Below, one piece after another: positions 1-7,975 of a stretch of 18,288 nucleotides of DNA. The number at the start of each line of letters is the position of its first letter. The stretch's first letter is position 1. Source of the DNA: RGIG7213 sp045124505 (GTDB taxonomy: Bacteria > Bacillota > Clostridia > Oscillospirales > CAG-272); assembly GCA_045124505.1 (NCBI GenBank), contig JBGVLZ010000101.1, positions 1 through 18,288 of the forward strand, given 5' to 3'. A program made the position numbers and the translations under genes. The notes beneath the pieces are model-generated. The model ran no database searches. It was not told the origin of the DNA and saw only the letters and a list, made by a program, of their open reading frames with translations.

Positions 1-65
1 CAGCTGACCATAACAGGCGGTACAGGTGCTAAGAGTGTTGAGCCTTTCCAAGTGACTTTTGCCAT
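1..65 (-). CDS. Probable flavin reductase family protein, N-terminal fragment (runs off the window)
   Basis: Only the first 21 codons are in the window. The ATG lies at 63-65 on the minus strand, behind a good GGGAG ribosome binding site (plus-strand complement near 72-76). The translation begins MAKVTWKGSTLLAPVPPVMV. This resembles the start of small FMN-binding flavin reductases (Flavin_Reduct domain), whose first strand carries a conserved P-x-P-x-x-x-V stretch before the flavin-binding core. That core is outside the window, so the call rests on the N-terminus alone. The gene starts 18 bases after the pyrI stop in the same direction, so it is probably the distal gene of the pyrBI transcript; a functional link with pyrimidine synthesis is not established. 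Confidence 0.55.
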   Translation of the reverse strand, partial: MAKVTWKGSTLLAPVPPVMVS

Positions 66-83
66 AATAAACTCCCAAATTTA

Positions 84-512
84 TCAAACTTTCAGGGGCT
101 TTGCCTGCATTTCACAGTATATGCATCTGTATGTTCTTCGATTACTGTCTGTGAGCTTAAATATATGATCAAGATCGTTTTCGGCATTTGTTATGCAACG
201 GGGATTTTTACAGCGTAGAATATTTGTAAGTGTTGAGGGAAGCTTGAGATTCTTTTTCTCAACAACAACACCGTCTTTTATCACGTTTACCGTAATATCG
301 GGATCGATGTAGCCGAGCACATCAAGGTCAATATCAAAAAGTGAATCTATCTTGATTATATCTTTTTTGCCCATTTTTTTACTTTTTACATTACGGATCA
401 TCGCAACACAGCAATCCTGTCTGTCAAGCTTAAGATAGTTATATATCTGTATTGCATTTCCCGCCTTTATATGGTCAATAACATAGCCGTTGTTTATGGA
501 ATCTATATTCAT
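84..512 (-). CDS. pyrI: Aspartate carbamoyltransferase regulatory chain
   Basis: A 142-residue PyrI, close to the usual length of about 150. In class B aspartate transcarbamoylase this subunit binds nucleotide effectors through its N-terminal domain and docks on PyrB through a C-terminal zinc domain. The zinc ligands are visible as Cys101, Cys106, Cys130 and Cys133, in the CxxxxC...CxxC spacing of characterised PyrI proteins. The N-terminal domain (roughly residues 1-95) has the family pattern VIDHI-KAG followed by a GKKDIIKI strand that helps form the nucleotide site. The ATG (510-512) overlaps the pyrB TGA (509-511) as ATGA, so translation of the two chains is coupled and their stoichiometry is likely linked. 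A free-standing PyrI means the enzyme should be allosteric, unlike the Bacillus enzyme, which lacks PyrI. Confidence 0.96.
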   Translation of the reverse strand: MNIDSINNGYVIDHIKAGNAIQIYNYLKLDRQDCCVAMIRNVKSKKMGKKDIIKIDSLFDIDLDVLGYIDPDITVNVIKDGVVVEKKNLKLPSTLTNILRCKNPRCITNAENDLDHIFKLTDSNRRTYRCIYCEMQAKPLKV

Positions 513-1426
513 ACGGACACCTCCAAAAGCTTCATAATAAGCGCCATTCTTATGTATTTACCGTTCCTTGCCTGTTCAAAATAACACGCACGGGGATCGT
601 CATCTATAGACGGTGCGATCTCATTTACTCTGGGGAGTGGATGAAGAATGGAAAGATCGGGCTTTGAAATCGCAAGCTTCTGCTGATTGAATATATATGT
701 ATCCTTAAGACGTATATAATCAGCTTCATTGAAGAATCTTTCCTTCTGAACTCTCGTCATATAAAGAATGTCAAGGGTAGGAAGTATCTCATCCATTCTT
801 TCCATTTCAGTATATTTAAGTCCGCAGGCATCAAGAATATCTGTCTTTATGTATTCCGGAAGCTTAAGTTCCGGGGGGCTTATAAACACGTAATTTATAT
901 TCTTATATCTGCTGAGTGCCGATATAAGCGAATGTACAGTTCTGCCGAATTTTAAGTCACCGCAGAAGCCGATCGTGAAATTATTCAGCCTTCCCTTTTT
1001 TCTCTTTATAGTCAAAAGGTCTGTAAGTGTCTGTGTAGGGTGATTGTGACCTCCGTCGCCCGCATTTATGATAGGCACATATGATTTCATGGAAGCCGCA
1101 AGAGGCGCACCCTCCTTGGGGTGACGCATAGCTATAATATCGGCATATCCGCCCACAACTCTCGTTGTGTCGGAAACGCTTTCGCCCTTGGAAGCAGAGC
1201 TTGTATCAGCAGATGAAAAACCGAGGACGTTTCCGCCAAGCTCCATCATAGCTGCTTCAAATGAAAGACGTGTTCTTGTTGACGGCTCAAAAAACAGTGT
1301 CGCAAGCTTTTTACCTCGGCACACCTCGGAATATTTTGCGGGATTTTCAATTATATCTTCTGCACGTTCAATAAGCTCGTCTATCTCGTCAACTGACAGA
1401 TCTTTTATATCTATTAAGTGGCGCAT
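509..1426 (-). CDS. pyrB: Aspartate carbamoyltransferase catalytic chain
   Basis: Catalyses carbamoyl phosphate plus L-aspartate to N-carbamoyl-L-aspartate, the committed step of de novo pyrimidine synthesis. With the start used here the protein is 305 residues, the normal family length. Visible motifs are the carbamoyl-phosphate loop STRTR (residues 49-53), the mobile-loop region SSASKGES (76-83), GHNHPTQTLTDLL (127-139) and HPLPRVNEI (262-270). The frame is open upstream to 1477, but that extension would cross a hairpin. The ATG at 1424-1426 has an AAAGGAAA ribosome binding site directly upstream and gives the canonical MRHLIDI start, so it was preferred. Immediately downstream pyrI overlaps the stop codon. 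The preceding hairpin (1462-1493) leaves only about 35 bases for an independent promoter. Confidence 0.97.
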   Translation of the reverse strand: MRHLIDIKDLSVDEIDELIERAEDIIENPAKYSEVCRGKKLATLFFEPSTRTRLSFEAAMMELGGNVLGFSSADTSSASKGESVSDTTRVVGGYADIIAMRHPKEGAPLAASMKSYVPIINAGDGGHNHPTQTLTDLLTIKRKKGRLNNFTIGFCGDLKFGRTVHSLISALSRYKNINYVFISPPELKLPEYIKTDILDACGLKYTEMERMDEILPTLDILYMTRVQKERFFNEADYIRLKDTYIFNQQKLAISKPDLSILHPLPRVNEIAPSIDDDPRACYFEQARNGKYIRMALIMKLLEVSV

Positions 1427-1461
1427 TTTGTTTTCCTTTCGTGAAACTTTCAAACATCGTA

Positions 1462-1493
1462 AAATTTCCGTCGCCAAAAGGCGACGGAAATTT
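1462..1493 (-). terminator. Strong hairpin between the PHP gene and pyrB (terminator or attenuator)
   Basis: A perfect 14-bp inverted repeat with a 4-base loop: arms 1462-1475 and 1480-1493, core TTTCCGTCGCC/GGCGACGGAAA. Read on the minus strand, it begins 2 bases after the PHP-protein stop codon. It ends in a short U run (ATTTTACG) about 35 bases before the pyrB start. The shape fits an intrinsic terminator for the upstream operon. The U tract is short, and pyrB has little room for its own promoter, so partial read-through or attenuation of pyrB is possible. Confidence 0.8.
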
Positions 1494-1495
1494 CA

Positions 1496-2773
1496 TTAAA
1501 CTTTATTCTTAAAATACTCTATTCTGTCGTGAACGTCGGGATATTTCGCCTTTATTGCATCACAGAACATAGATTCGCCTTCATTTACTGTTGCAGCATT
1601 TTCAGCACCGATCAAAGCATATGTAGCATCTACGAGATGTGAATAAAGGGGATTATCAAGCTCACGGCAAATAAATTCCTGACGGGGTGAGTTGATATCA
1701 ACACCGCTTATCTGGAACAGATTGTATTTGTCGCAAAGGCCCATAACACGGCGAAGCTGTGCTTCTGTGTTTCTTGTGGGCATATATGTAACGGCATCGA
1801 AACCGAGGTCAACAAGCTCCTCGAACAAAAGGTCGAGGTAATCGTCTTCAAATTTCTGTGCCTTTTTGTCGCCCGTTACAGAGTCGCCAACGTCACCGAG
1901 GTATGCATATGCGGAAATACCGTGGCACTTCTTTGCCAAAGCGATATATTCACGAACATCGGGACATTCCTCATCAGCGTCAATATAGATCTTTTCAACC
2001 ATATTACTCTTAAGAGCGCCGAGTATATCATACTCATAGAAATCAGGTGTCTTATCACCGTTAAGTATCTGCGCCTCAACCTTGGGAGAGATCTCTATCT
2101 TCATTTCGTTCTTGAAGAAATCAACAACTTCTGCAGGTGTCTTGTATTTTTCCGTTACCTTCTTTGCCAAACCGTAAAGAACGTGGCGTTCTGTGATAGA
2201 GCCACCCTCGTTACACTTGGAAAGAGGCATTACATCCTTTTCAAAGTCGAGAGAAAGACCGTAGGGTTCAACAAGCTTTGTGATGTTTGCACACATTTTC
2301 TTGTTTCTTTCATTTCTCTTCGCACGGTAAGGAGCCAAAAATTCATCAAGCATATCCACATACTGGTGAGGAATACCGTGAATAGCAACATAAGCAACAG
2401 ACTCCTGGTCGGGGTTGTTGATCTTCTTGCCGTTAAGACGTGTATTTTTCATGCCTACTCTGCACTCAAAACCGCATGTAACGGGCATACCGATAATTTT
2501 ACCGGCTTCAATAAATTCCTTGATACCCGAAACAGAATCATGGTCCATGATTCCCGCAGTCTTAAGACCTGCCTGCCAAGCCATGTAGAGAGCTTTTGTG
2601 GGAGAATAGGGAGAAAATGAGTATGTTGTATGGATATGGTTATTTACATAAAGCGTATCGGAAACAGCGGGAAGAACTCCTTCGTCCGTCAGCTTTTTGA
2701 TTTCTGCAAGTGCGTTTAAACGCACTTGCATATCATTATCGTTAAGTTGTTCAATAAGCTTCTGTGTATCCAT
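1496..2773 (-). CDS. PHP-domain metal-dependent phosphoesterase-like protein
   Basis: A 425-residue cytoplasmic protein with no signal peptide or membrane segment. The polymerase-and-histidinol-phosphatase (PHP) fold is indicated by NNHIHTTYSFSPYSP (His46, His48), the DHDS motif (Asp77, His78), Glu103 in GFE, further histidines at 133 and 197, and GVDIN near 357-361, where the usual closing motif is D-x-H. PHP proteins bind two or three metal ions and usually hydrolyse phosphate esters. The first 35 residues resemble a short HEAT-like helical pair. The gene starts 9 bases after the aldolase/dehydrogenase stop, with AAGGG overlapping that stop, so it is co-transcribed and probably acts on a phosphorylated intermediate of the same pathway. 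Substrate unknown. Asn361 in place of the final histidine is unusual and could alter metal binding. Confidence 0.85.
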   Translation of the reverse strand: MDTQKLIEQLNDNDMQVRLNALAEIKKLTDEGVLPAVSDTLYVNNHIHTTYSFSPYSPTKALYMAWQAGLKTAGIMDHDSVSGIKEFIEAGKIIGMPVTCGFECRVGMKNTRLNGKKINNPDQESVAYVAIHGIPHQYVDMLDEFLAPYRAKRNERNKKMCANITKLVEPYGLSLDFEKDVMPLSKCNEGGSITERHVLYGLAKKVTEKYKTPAEVVDFFKNEMKIEISPKVEAQILNGDKTPDFYEYDILGALKSNMVEKIYIDADEECPDVREYIALAKKCHGISAYAYLGDVGDSVTGDKKAQKFEDDYLDLLFEELVDLGFDAVTYMPTRNTEAQLRRVMGLCDKYNLFQISGVDINSPRQEFICRELDNPLYSHLVDATYALIGAENAATVNEGESMFCDAIKAKYPDVHDRIEYFKNKV

Positions 2774-2782
2774 TTTGCACCC

Positions 2783-4756
2783 TTAGTTAAGCATTTCCTG
2801 ACCGCCTGTTACGGGAACAGCCTGGCCTGTTTCATAATCCTGTTCAACGATGTAGAAGATTGCTCTTGCAACGTCTATCGGCAAGCATCCTCTATGAATA
2901 GGAGTTTTGCTTTCATATGACTTTCTTACATCATCAACTGTCTTTGCACCGGGTACCTTACCTGCCTTGAGGTACTGTACGAACAAGCCCTTAACGGGGT
3001 CGCTCCACAGAGGACCGTCGAGGTAGTTACCGGGACAAACAGCATTTACCTTGATGTTGTAATCAACAAGCTCAAGCGCAAAGCTCTGTGTAAGACCGAT
3101 ACCGCCAAACTTGGAGCCTGCATATGCAAAGTTCTTGTTTGAGCCTGCAAGACCTGACTTGGAGTTTACTGTGATGATATCCATCATATAGTTAGGAGCA
3201 AACTTGTTCTGGATCTTCATGGGACGGCTTGCGTACTTTGTGCAGAGGAAGTAACCTGTATAGTTTACAGATGTTACGAGTTCAAATGTCTTCTTCTGCA
3301 TTTCTTCAACATTACCTGCAATAGCAATACCTGCGTTTGCAACGAAAATGTCAAGACCGCCGTATGTGATGACTGTGTCATTTACAAGATTTTCAACGCT
3401 TTCTTCATCAGCAACGTTTGCCGCAAGCGGAATAGCCTTGCCTGCACCGTATTTAGCGCAAAGCTCATCAGCGCAAGCCTTAGCACCGTCATAGTTCATA
3501 TCAGCGATAACAACGTATGCGCCTTCTGCAACCATAGCATCGGCAATACCCTTGCCGAAGCCCTGTGCGGAGCCTGTAACGATTGCGATCTTTTCAGCAA
3601 GTCTCTTTGTAGCGGCGCCTGCCATTGATACCTTTGAACGGTAGGATTCAACTTCCCAGTTTGTGATGAAGTCAATAAGCTCTGTAGAAAGCGCCTTGTA
3701 TCCGCCGAAGGACTCAGCGTATACAGCGATCTTCATCATATCTGTGAATACTTCAGCAGTTGTATCGGCATTCTTCTTTGTTGTGCCGATGCTGAACATA
3801 CCGAGGTTCTGTACGAAAACGATCTTGGGAGCGTATCCGTACTTAGCCTTGGAATCTGCAATTCCCTTTTCAATTGCCTTGTACGTATCTTCTACAGTCT
3901 TGCCCTGCTTTACAAAGAGGGGGTAAGCCTTGCAGTATACGATATGGTCAGGGGAATAGCTCTTTGCCAAAGGAGCAAATGCTTTTGCATCCTGTGCAAA
4001 GTTAAGAATTTCTTTGTTAGCCGTGAAAGTGACTGTTGTCATTTCATCGGAGTAAAGCATTCTGATAGCAGGAGCGATCTGTGCAGCGAGCTTCTTGTCG
4101 AATTCAACTTCAGAGAAGTCGGGCTTTCTTACGATCTTAGCTTCGATCTTAGCCATAACATCGGATACGATAGCATCGATGCCTTCGAGCGTATCAGCTG
4201 CATAGAAAATGCCGTGATTTTCAAGGAAAAGCACATCGGGGCATTTGCCGTTTGCTTTCTTATACTTATCTATTGCCTTCTTGCAGTAAGCGGCAAGAAT
4301 GTAACCGGGACGTGAGGAAGGAACCCATACCGCTTCGGGGAAAAGCTCCTTAACGATAGCCTTGCCCTGCTTGGAGCAAGTAATACCGTTTACCATTGCG
4401 GGGTGAACGTGAAGCACGTATTTCTGTGTGAAGAGGTTGTGAAGGGGTGTTTCAACGCTGGGGCGCTTTGCGTATTCGCCCTTGCAGCGTGCATCCATCA
4501 TGTCTTCAAGAACTTCAGCTTCTCTTGTAGCCTCATCGTCGGAATATTTCTTTTCAAGCATTGCATCAAGTGCTGCTCTGTTCATTTTTACGAACTGCTC
4601 TGCCTTGATCGTTGCAAGTGATGAACCTGAGCCCTTGATATAAAGCTCGTCATCTGTTTTAAATGAAGTGTTGCCGCCGCCTGCAAGTACGAATGCGGGA
4701 TCCGAGCCGTACTTGTGGGACATAGCAACAAGGTTGTTAAGTCCTTCTGTAAGCAT
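2783..4756 (-). CDS. Fused class II aldolase / short-chain dehydrogenase (RhaEW-like)
   Basis: A 657-residue fusion. Residues about 1-360 are a class II aldolase/adducin domain: GGGNTSFK (26-33), KGSGSS (41-46), and zinc ligands His116 and His118 (HVHPA) and His181 (ENHG). Residues about 388-657 are a short-chain dehydrogenase: TGSAQGFGKG nucleotide loop (394-403), NAG (474-476), Ser532, and catalytic Tyr545 and Lys549 (YAGSK). The same order and size are known from RhaEW/YuxG-type proteins, which cleave L-rhamnulose-1-phosphate to DHAP and lactaldehyde and oxidise the lactaldehyde; others of this architecture are annotated as sugar-phosphate dehydrogenases. No rhamnose isomerase or kinase is nearby, so rhamnose as substrate is unproven. 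The ATG at 4754-4756 has AAAGGAT upstream. It follows the dehydrogenase gene by 20 bases. Confidence 0.9.
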   Translation of the reverse strand: MLTEGLNNLVAMSHKYGSDPAFVLAGGGNTSFKTDDELYIKGSGSSLATIKAEQFVKMNRAALDAMLEKKYSDDEATREAEVLEDMMDARCKGEYAKRPSVETPLHNLFTQKYVLHVHPAMVNGITCSKQGKAIVKELFPEAVWVPSSRPGYILAAYCKKAIDKYKKANGKCPDVLFLENHGIFYAADTLEGIDAIVSDVMAKIEAKIVRKPDFSEVEFDKKLAAQIAPAIRMLYSDEMTTVTFTANKEILNFAQDAKAFAPLAKSYSPDHIVYCKAYPLFVKQGKTVEDTYKAIEKGIADSKAKYGYAPKIVFVQNLGMFSIGTTKKNADTTAEVFTDMMKIAVYAESFGGYKALSTELIDFITNWEVESYRSKVSMAGAATKRLAEKIAIVTGSAQGFGKGIADAMVAEGAYVVIADMNYDGAKACADELCAKYGAGKAIPLAANVADEESVENLVNDTVITYGGLDIFVANAGIAIAGNVEEMQKKTFELVTSVNYTGYFLCTKYASRPMKIQNKFAPNYMMDIITVNSKSGLAGSNKNFAYAGSKFGGIGLTQSFALELVDYNIKVNAVCPGNYLDGPLWSDPVKGLFVQYLKAGKVPGAKTVDDVRKSYESKTPIHRGCLPIDVARAIFYIVEQDYETGQAVPVTGGQEMLN

Positions 4757-4776
4757 TTTAATTATCCTTTCAACAA

Positions 4777-6036
4777 TTATTTGCCTGCGTTTGCAAGAAG
4801 ATATTTTTCAGCTTCTGCGCACCAGAGGTTGTTGTTTGCCTTTACGATCTTGTCAAGCTCTGCACAGATGGGGCATTCCTTACCCTTTTCTTCAAGATCT
4901 GCGATAGCTGTCAAGGGGAATTCGATGTTTGTATAGATAAGCTTCTTACCGCCGGGAATCTTGGGGAGGTTAAGAGTTGTATCGATAACAGCGTTAAGAC
5001 CGCCGAAGTGTGTGATCATAGCGGAAGGATTGAGTCTGCCGTCCTGCATCATTGCAAGTGCTTCTCTCATGTCATCTGTGTTACCGCCGCTTGTACCAAC
5101 AACGTGGTGAGCTGCATAGTGAACATCATAGAAGTTGAATTCAGCGGAGAATGCTGTGTTTGTAGGACCTGCGAAGAAGTTGAGACAGCCGTCATGTGAA
5201 AGGATTCTGTCAGCCTGTTCAACAACGGGTCTTACAGGAGCGTAAACGAATACATCGTTATAACCCTTACCGTCTGTAAGATCTCTGAGGTAAGTAACAG
5301 CATCTTCGAGCTTTGCTGTGTTTACATACATAAGCTTAACGCCGTTCTTTGCAGCTTCTTCGACTGTAATAACCTGTGCTGCTCTTTCAAGACGAGCATC
5401 GTCGATATCTGTAACAACGAGAAGCGAAGGCTTTCTGTCGCAGTGGATAGCGTAGTCGATAGCACCGAGACCCATAGGACCTGCACCTGCAAGAATTGCT
5501 GTGCAACCGCCTTCAGCAATACCCATGGAGTGAACGTAGCTGCCGCCCTTTGTGTGGTAGTTAGCGTGGTAACCGCCTACGATACAGGACATAGGTTCAG
5601 CAAGTGAGCCGTAGTAGAATGCTTCGCCGCCGTAAGGAAGCAAGCAGTTCATTTCCATAACGCAGTTGTCAAGAATGATGTATGTAGCATCACCGCCCAT
5701 GTAGGGGAAAGAATAACCGGGAGCATCGAGTGTACCCTTATAGTTAAGAGCCGCCTGAACAACGAACTTATCGCCGGGCTTGAACTGATCCTGCCACTTC
5801 TTACCTACTTTTTCGATGATACCGCAGAATTCGTGACCTGTGATAACAGGATTTTCAGCGATGTCAGCGGGAACTCTCTTGTGTTCATTACCCTGAAGAG
5901 CCGCTTTGTGTGTGGACATACAGATACTGTCTGAAATTACGTGAGCAAGTATCTCATCATCCTTAATTTCGGGAAGTTCGAATTCTTCGAGGCGAAGATC
6001 GTTTTTGCCGTAAAGGCGTACTGCTTTTGTTTTCAT
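4777..6036 (-). CDS. Zinc-binding medium-chain dehydrogenase, SorE-like (L-sorbose-1-phosphate reductase family)
   Basis: A 419-residue medium-chain dehydrogenase/reductase. The N-terminal catalytic domain shows Cys39 (SICMSTHK), His68-Glu69 (GHEFCG) and Glu147 (SLAEPMSC) as probable catalytic-zinc residues; the cysteine cluster for a structural zinc is absent. The Rossmann domain has GAGPMG (184-189), followed by VVTD with Asp210 at the end of strand two, which favours NAD(H). Length and overall pattern resemble SorE proteins, which interconvert a ketose 1-phosphate and a hexitol phosphate, but the substrate cannot be fixed from sequence. AAGGAG stands before the ATG at 6034-6036. The position between the acyl-CoA ligase and the aldolase fusion suggests it prepares or removes the aldolase substrate or product. 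Confidence 0.85.
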   Translation of the reverse strand: MKTKAVRLYGKNDLRLEEFELPEIKDDEILAHVISDSICMSTHKAALQGNEHKRVPADIAENPVITGHEFCGIIEKVGKKWQDQFKPGDKFVVQAALNYKGTLDAPGYSFPYMGGDATYIILDNCVMEMNCLLPYGGEAFYYGSLAEPMSCIVGGYHANYHTKGGSYVHSMGIAEGGCTAILAGAGPMGLGAIDYAIHCDRKPSLLVVTDIDDARLERAAQVITVEEAAKNGVKLMYVNTAKLEDAVTYLRDLTDGKGYNDVFVYAPVRPVVEQADRILSHDGCLNFFAGPTNTAFSAEFNFYDVHYAAHHVVGTSGGNTDDMREALAMMQDGRLNPSAMITHFGGLNAVIDTTLNLPKIPGGKKLIYTNIEFPLTAIADLEEKGKECPICAELDKIVKANNNLWCAEAEKYLLANAGK

Positions 6037-6067
6037 AGTTACATACTCCTTAAAATATAATTTATGT

Positions 6068-6096
6068 AATTTATTACTTATTACCTATTTTGTAAA
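6068..6096 (-). promoter_or_regulatory. Possible internal promoter ahead of the dehydrogenase gene
   Basis: In the 69-base gap after the acyl-CoA synthetase gene, the minus strand reads TTTACA (6091-6096), a 17-base spacer, then TAAATT (6068-6073). This is a moderate match to sigma-A boxes. It could let the dehydrogenase, aldolase and PHP genes be expressed apart from the ligase. The gap is AT-rich, so chance matches are likely. Confidence 0.3.
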
Positions 6097-6105
6097 GTGC
6101 GCAGA

Positions 6106-7782
6106 TCAGTTTTCATTTTTTGAAAGGTCTGCATTTCTTATATCAATACGGCGTATTTTTCCGCTTGAAGTTTTGGGAAGCTCATCAACAAACTCAACGA
6201 TTCTGGGATATTTATACGGCGCTGTATGAGTTTTAACGTATTCCTGAATTTCCTTTTTAAGTTCTTCCGACGGTGTATAGCCCTTAGTTAAAACTATAGT
6301 CGCTTTTACAACCTGACCTCTGACCTCGTGAGGAACACCTGTTACCGCACATTCAAGTACCGACGGATGCTCCATAATAACGCTTTCAACCTCAAACGGT
6401 CCTATACGGTAACCGGAGGATTTGATAACATCGTCTTTACGTCCTACGTACCAATAATATCCGTCTTCATCGCGCCATGCGATGTCACCTGTATGGTAGT
6501 AACCGCCTTCCCATACCTTCTCCGTCGCCTCGGGGTTTCTGTAATATTCCTTAAGAATACCCGTGGGATGCTTTCCGTCACGTTTTTTGACAACGATCTC
6601 ACCGTTTTCACCGGGGTTTACACTTGTGCCGTCATCTCTTACGATGTCAACATCAAGGTAAGGCACGGGAAGTCCCATTGAACCGGGCTTCGGCTCCGCA
6701 TAATACGGTGTGCAAACGATAACGGATGACTCACTCTGTCCGAAGCCCTCCATAAGTGAAAGTCCCGTAAGCTGCTTGAATTTGTTGAAGACCTCGGGGT
6801 TAAGCGCTTCACCTGCGATATTTGCATTCTTTATGGAAGAAAAATCGTACTTGGTAAGATCTTCCTTTATGAAGAATCTGTATATCGTGGGAGGCGCGCA
6901 GAAGCTTGTTACCTTGTATTTTGTGATTATATCAAGCATATCTGCGGCATTGAATTTTTCATGGTCATATACAAGCTGAGCAGAACCGCCCATATGCTGT
7001 CCGTACATCTTGCCCCAAGCTGTTTTCGCCCAGCCGGTGTCTGCAACGGTAATATGAAGACCGCCGTCAAGCACTCTGTGCCAGTAAACACCTGTAAATA
7101 TATGTGCAAGCGGATAAGCATAGTTGTGCGCTGCCATCTTAGGCATTCCCGATGTACCCGATGTAAAGAATATGAGCATCGTGTCATCGTTTTTGGGAAG
7201 CTCATCATCGCTTGGTTTGACAAATTCGGGGGCTGACTTCATCGCTTCGTCAAAGCTTATCCAGTCACCCTGCGGATTATCGCATCTCGTCATTATCTTA
7301 AGATCGAGATTTCCCGTTTTTTCTATTGCCGATTCAATATGTTCAATGACCTGAGGATCAGAATTTGCAATTATCGCCTTGACGCTTGCCGCACCGAAAC
7401 GGTAAACATAATCCTTTTCCTGCAACTGGTACGTCGCGGGAATACATATAGCGCCTATTTTATGAAGCGCAACATAGCTGTACCAAAATTCGAAGTTTCT
7501 TTTCAGAACGAGCATAACAGCGTCGCCTTTTTTTATCCCCTTTGAAAGAAGATATGCAGCAAGTTTATCGCTTTCGCTTTTCCATTCACCATATGTAATA
7601 TGCTTTTCAAATCCTTTATCGTTAACGTATAATACAGCAAGCCTGTCAGGCTCCGTCTGTGCAACAACGTCTACAAAATCATATCCGAAATTGAAAGGCA
7701 CGTCGTCTTTTACAGAATATTCGGAAAGAATGCCGTTTTCGTCAAACGTTTCATTAACGAAGCGCTTGTAGTAAACTGCCAT
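6106..7782 (-). CDS. Acyl-CoA synthetase, AMP-forming, medium-chain/acetate-type (MACS-like)
   Basis: A 558-residue adenylate-forming ligase (carboxylate + ATP + CoA to acyl-CoA + AMP + PPi). Motifs in order: the phosphate loop FFTSGTSGMPK (205-215), the aromatic stretch TVADTGWAKTAWGK (245-258) typical of the acetyl/medium-chain group, GFGQSE (346-351), TGD (431-433), the hinge GRKDDVIKSSGYRIGPFEVE (447-466) and the acylation lysine Lys542 in KTSSGKIRR. It is the first gene of the left operon; AAAAGGA precedes the ATG by about 12 bases. With an aldolase and two dehydrogenases downstream, it may activate a short acid made by that pathway (propionate, lactate or similar), but chain-length preference cannot be read from sequence. 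The divergent neighbour is a second acyl-activating enzyme of another subfamily. Confidence 0.9.
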   Translation of the reverse strand: MAVYYKRFVNETFDENGILSEYSVKDDVPFNFGYDFVDVVAQTEPDRLAVLYVNDKGFEKHITYGEWKSESDKLAAYLLSKGIKKGDAVMLVLKRNFEFWYSYVALHKIGAICIPATYQLQEKDYVYRFGAASVKAIIANSDPQVIEHIESAIEKTGNLDLKIMTRCDNPQGDWISFDEAMKSAPEFVKPSDDELPKNDDTMLIFFTSGTSGMPKMAAHNYAYPLAHIFTGVYWHRVLDGGLHITVADTGWAKTAWGKMYGQHMGGSAQLVYDHEKFNAADMLDIITKYKVTSFCAPPTIYRFFIKEDLTKYDFSSIKNANIAGEALNPEVFNKFKQLTGLSLMEGFGQSESSVIVCTPYYAEPKPGSMGLPVPYLDVDIVRDDGTSVNPGENGEIVVKKRDGKHPTGILKEYYRNPEATEKVWEGGYYHTGDIAWRDEDGYYWYVGRKDDVIKSSGYRIGPFEVESVIMEHPSVLECAVTGVPHEVRGQVVKATIVLTKGYTPSEELKKEIQEYVKTHTAPYKYPRIVEFVDELPKTSSGKIRRIDIRNADLSKNEN

Positions 7783-7851
7783 TAAGTTATCACATCCTTT
7801 TCTTTCGGTTCGCGATTAAGAACCAAATGTTATAATATCATATTCTATATT

Positions 7852-7880
7852 ATTTTACTACATATTTTCCGATTATGCAA
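7852..7880 (-). promoter_or_regulatory. Candidate promoter for the acyl-CoA synthetase operon
   Basis: On the minus strand TTGCAT (7875-7880), a 17-base spacer and TAAAAT (7852-7857) form a sigma-A-like pair. Transcription would begin near 7845, giving a leader of about 60 bases. The -35 box is a weak match (three of six) and the region is AT-rich. Confidence 0.35.
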
Positions 7881-7919
7881 TACCTATTTTAAATATTTTT
7901 TTGATATTTTCGAAAAATT

Positions 7920-7938
7920 TTTGTGCAATTATCACAAA
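7920..7938. promoter_or_regulatory. Operator-like inverted repeat
   Basis: TTTGTG, 7 bases, CACAAA: perfect 6-base arms at 7920-7925 and 7933-7938, with partial symmetry inside. It lies between the two divergent promoters, upstream of both. The half-sites loosely resemble those of CRP/FNR- or Rex-type regulators, but the spacing matches neither exactly, so the regulator is unknown. Confidence 0.35.
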
Positions 7939-7975
7939 GTTTATTTACTGTTACCTTTTTTTCGACGAATATTCC

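Noticed and set aside
1427..1477. Longer pyrB start at 1475-1477
   Set aside because: It would translate part of the hairpin and adds 17 residues foreign to PyrB; ATG 1424-1426 has a good ribosome site and the family N-terminus.
1922..2620. A 232-codon plus-strand frame opposite the PHP gene
   Set aside because: Its low-complexity Cys/Phe/Ile-rich translation is typical of an antisense shadow; the minus strand has the conserved PHP motifs.
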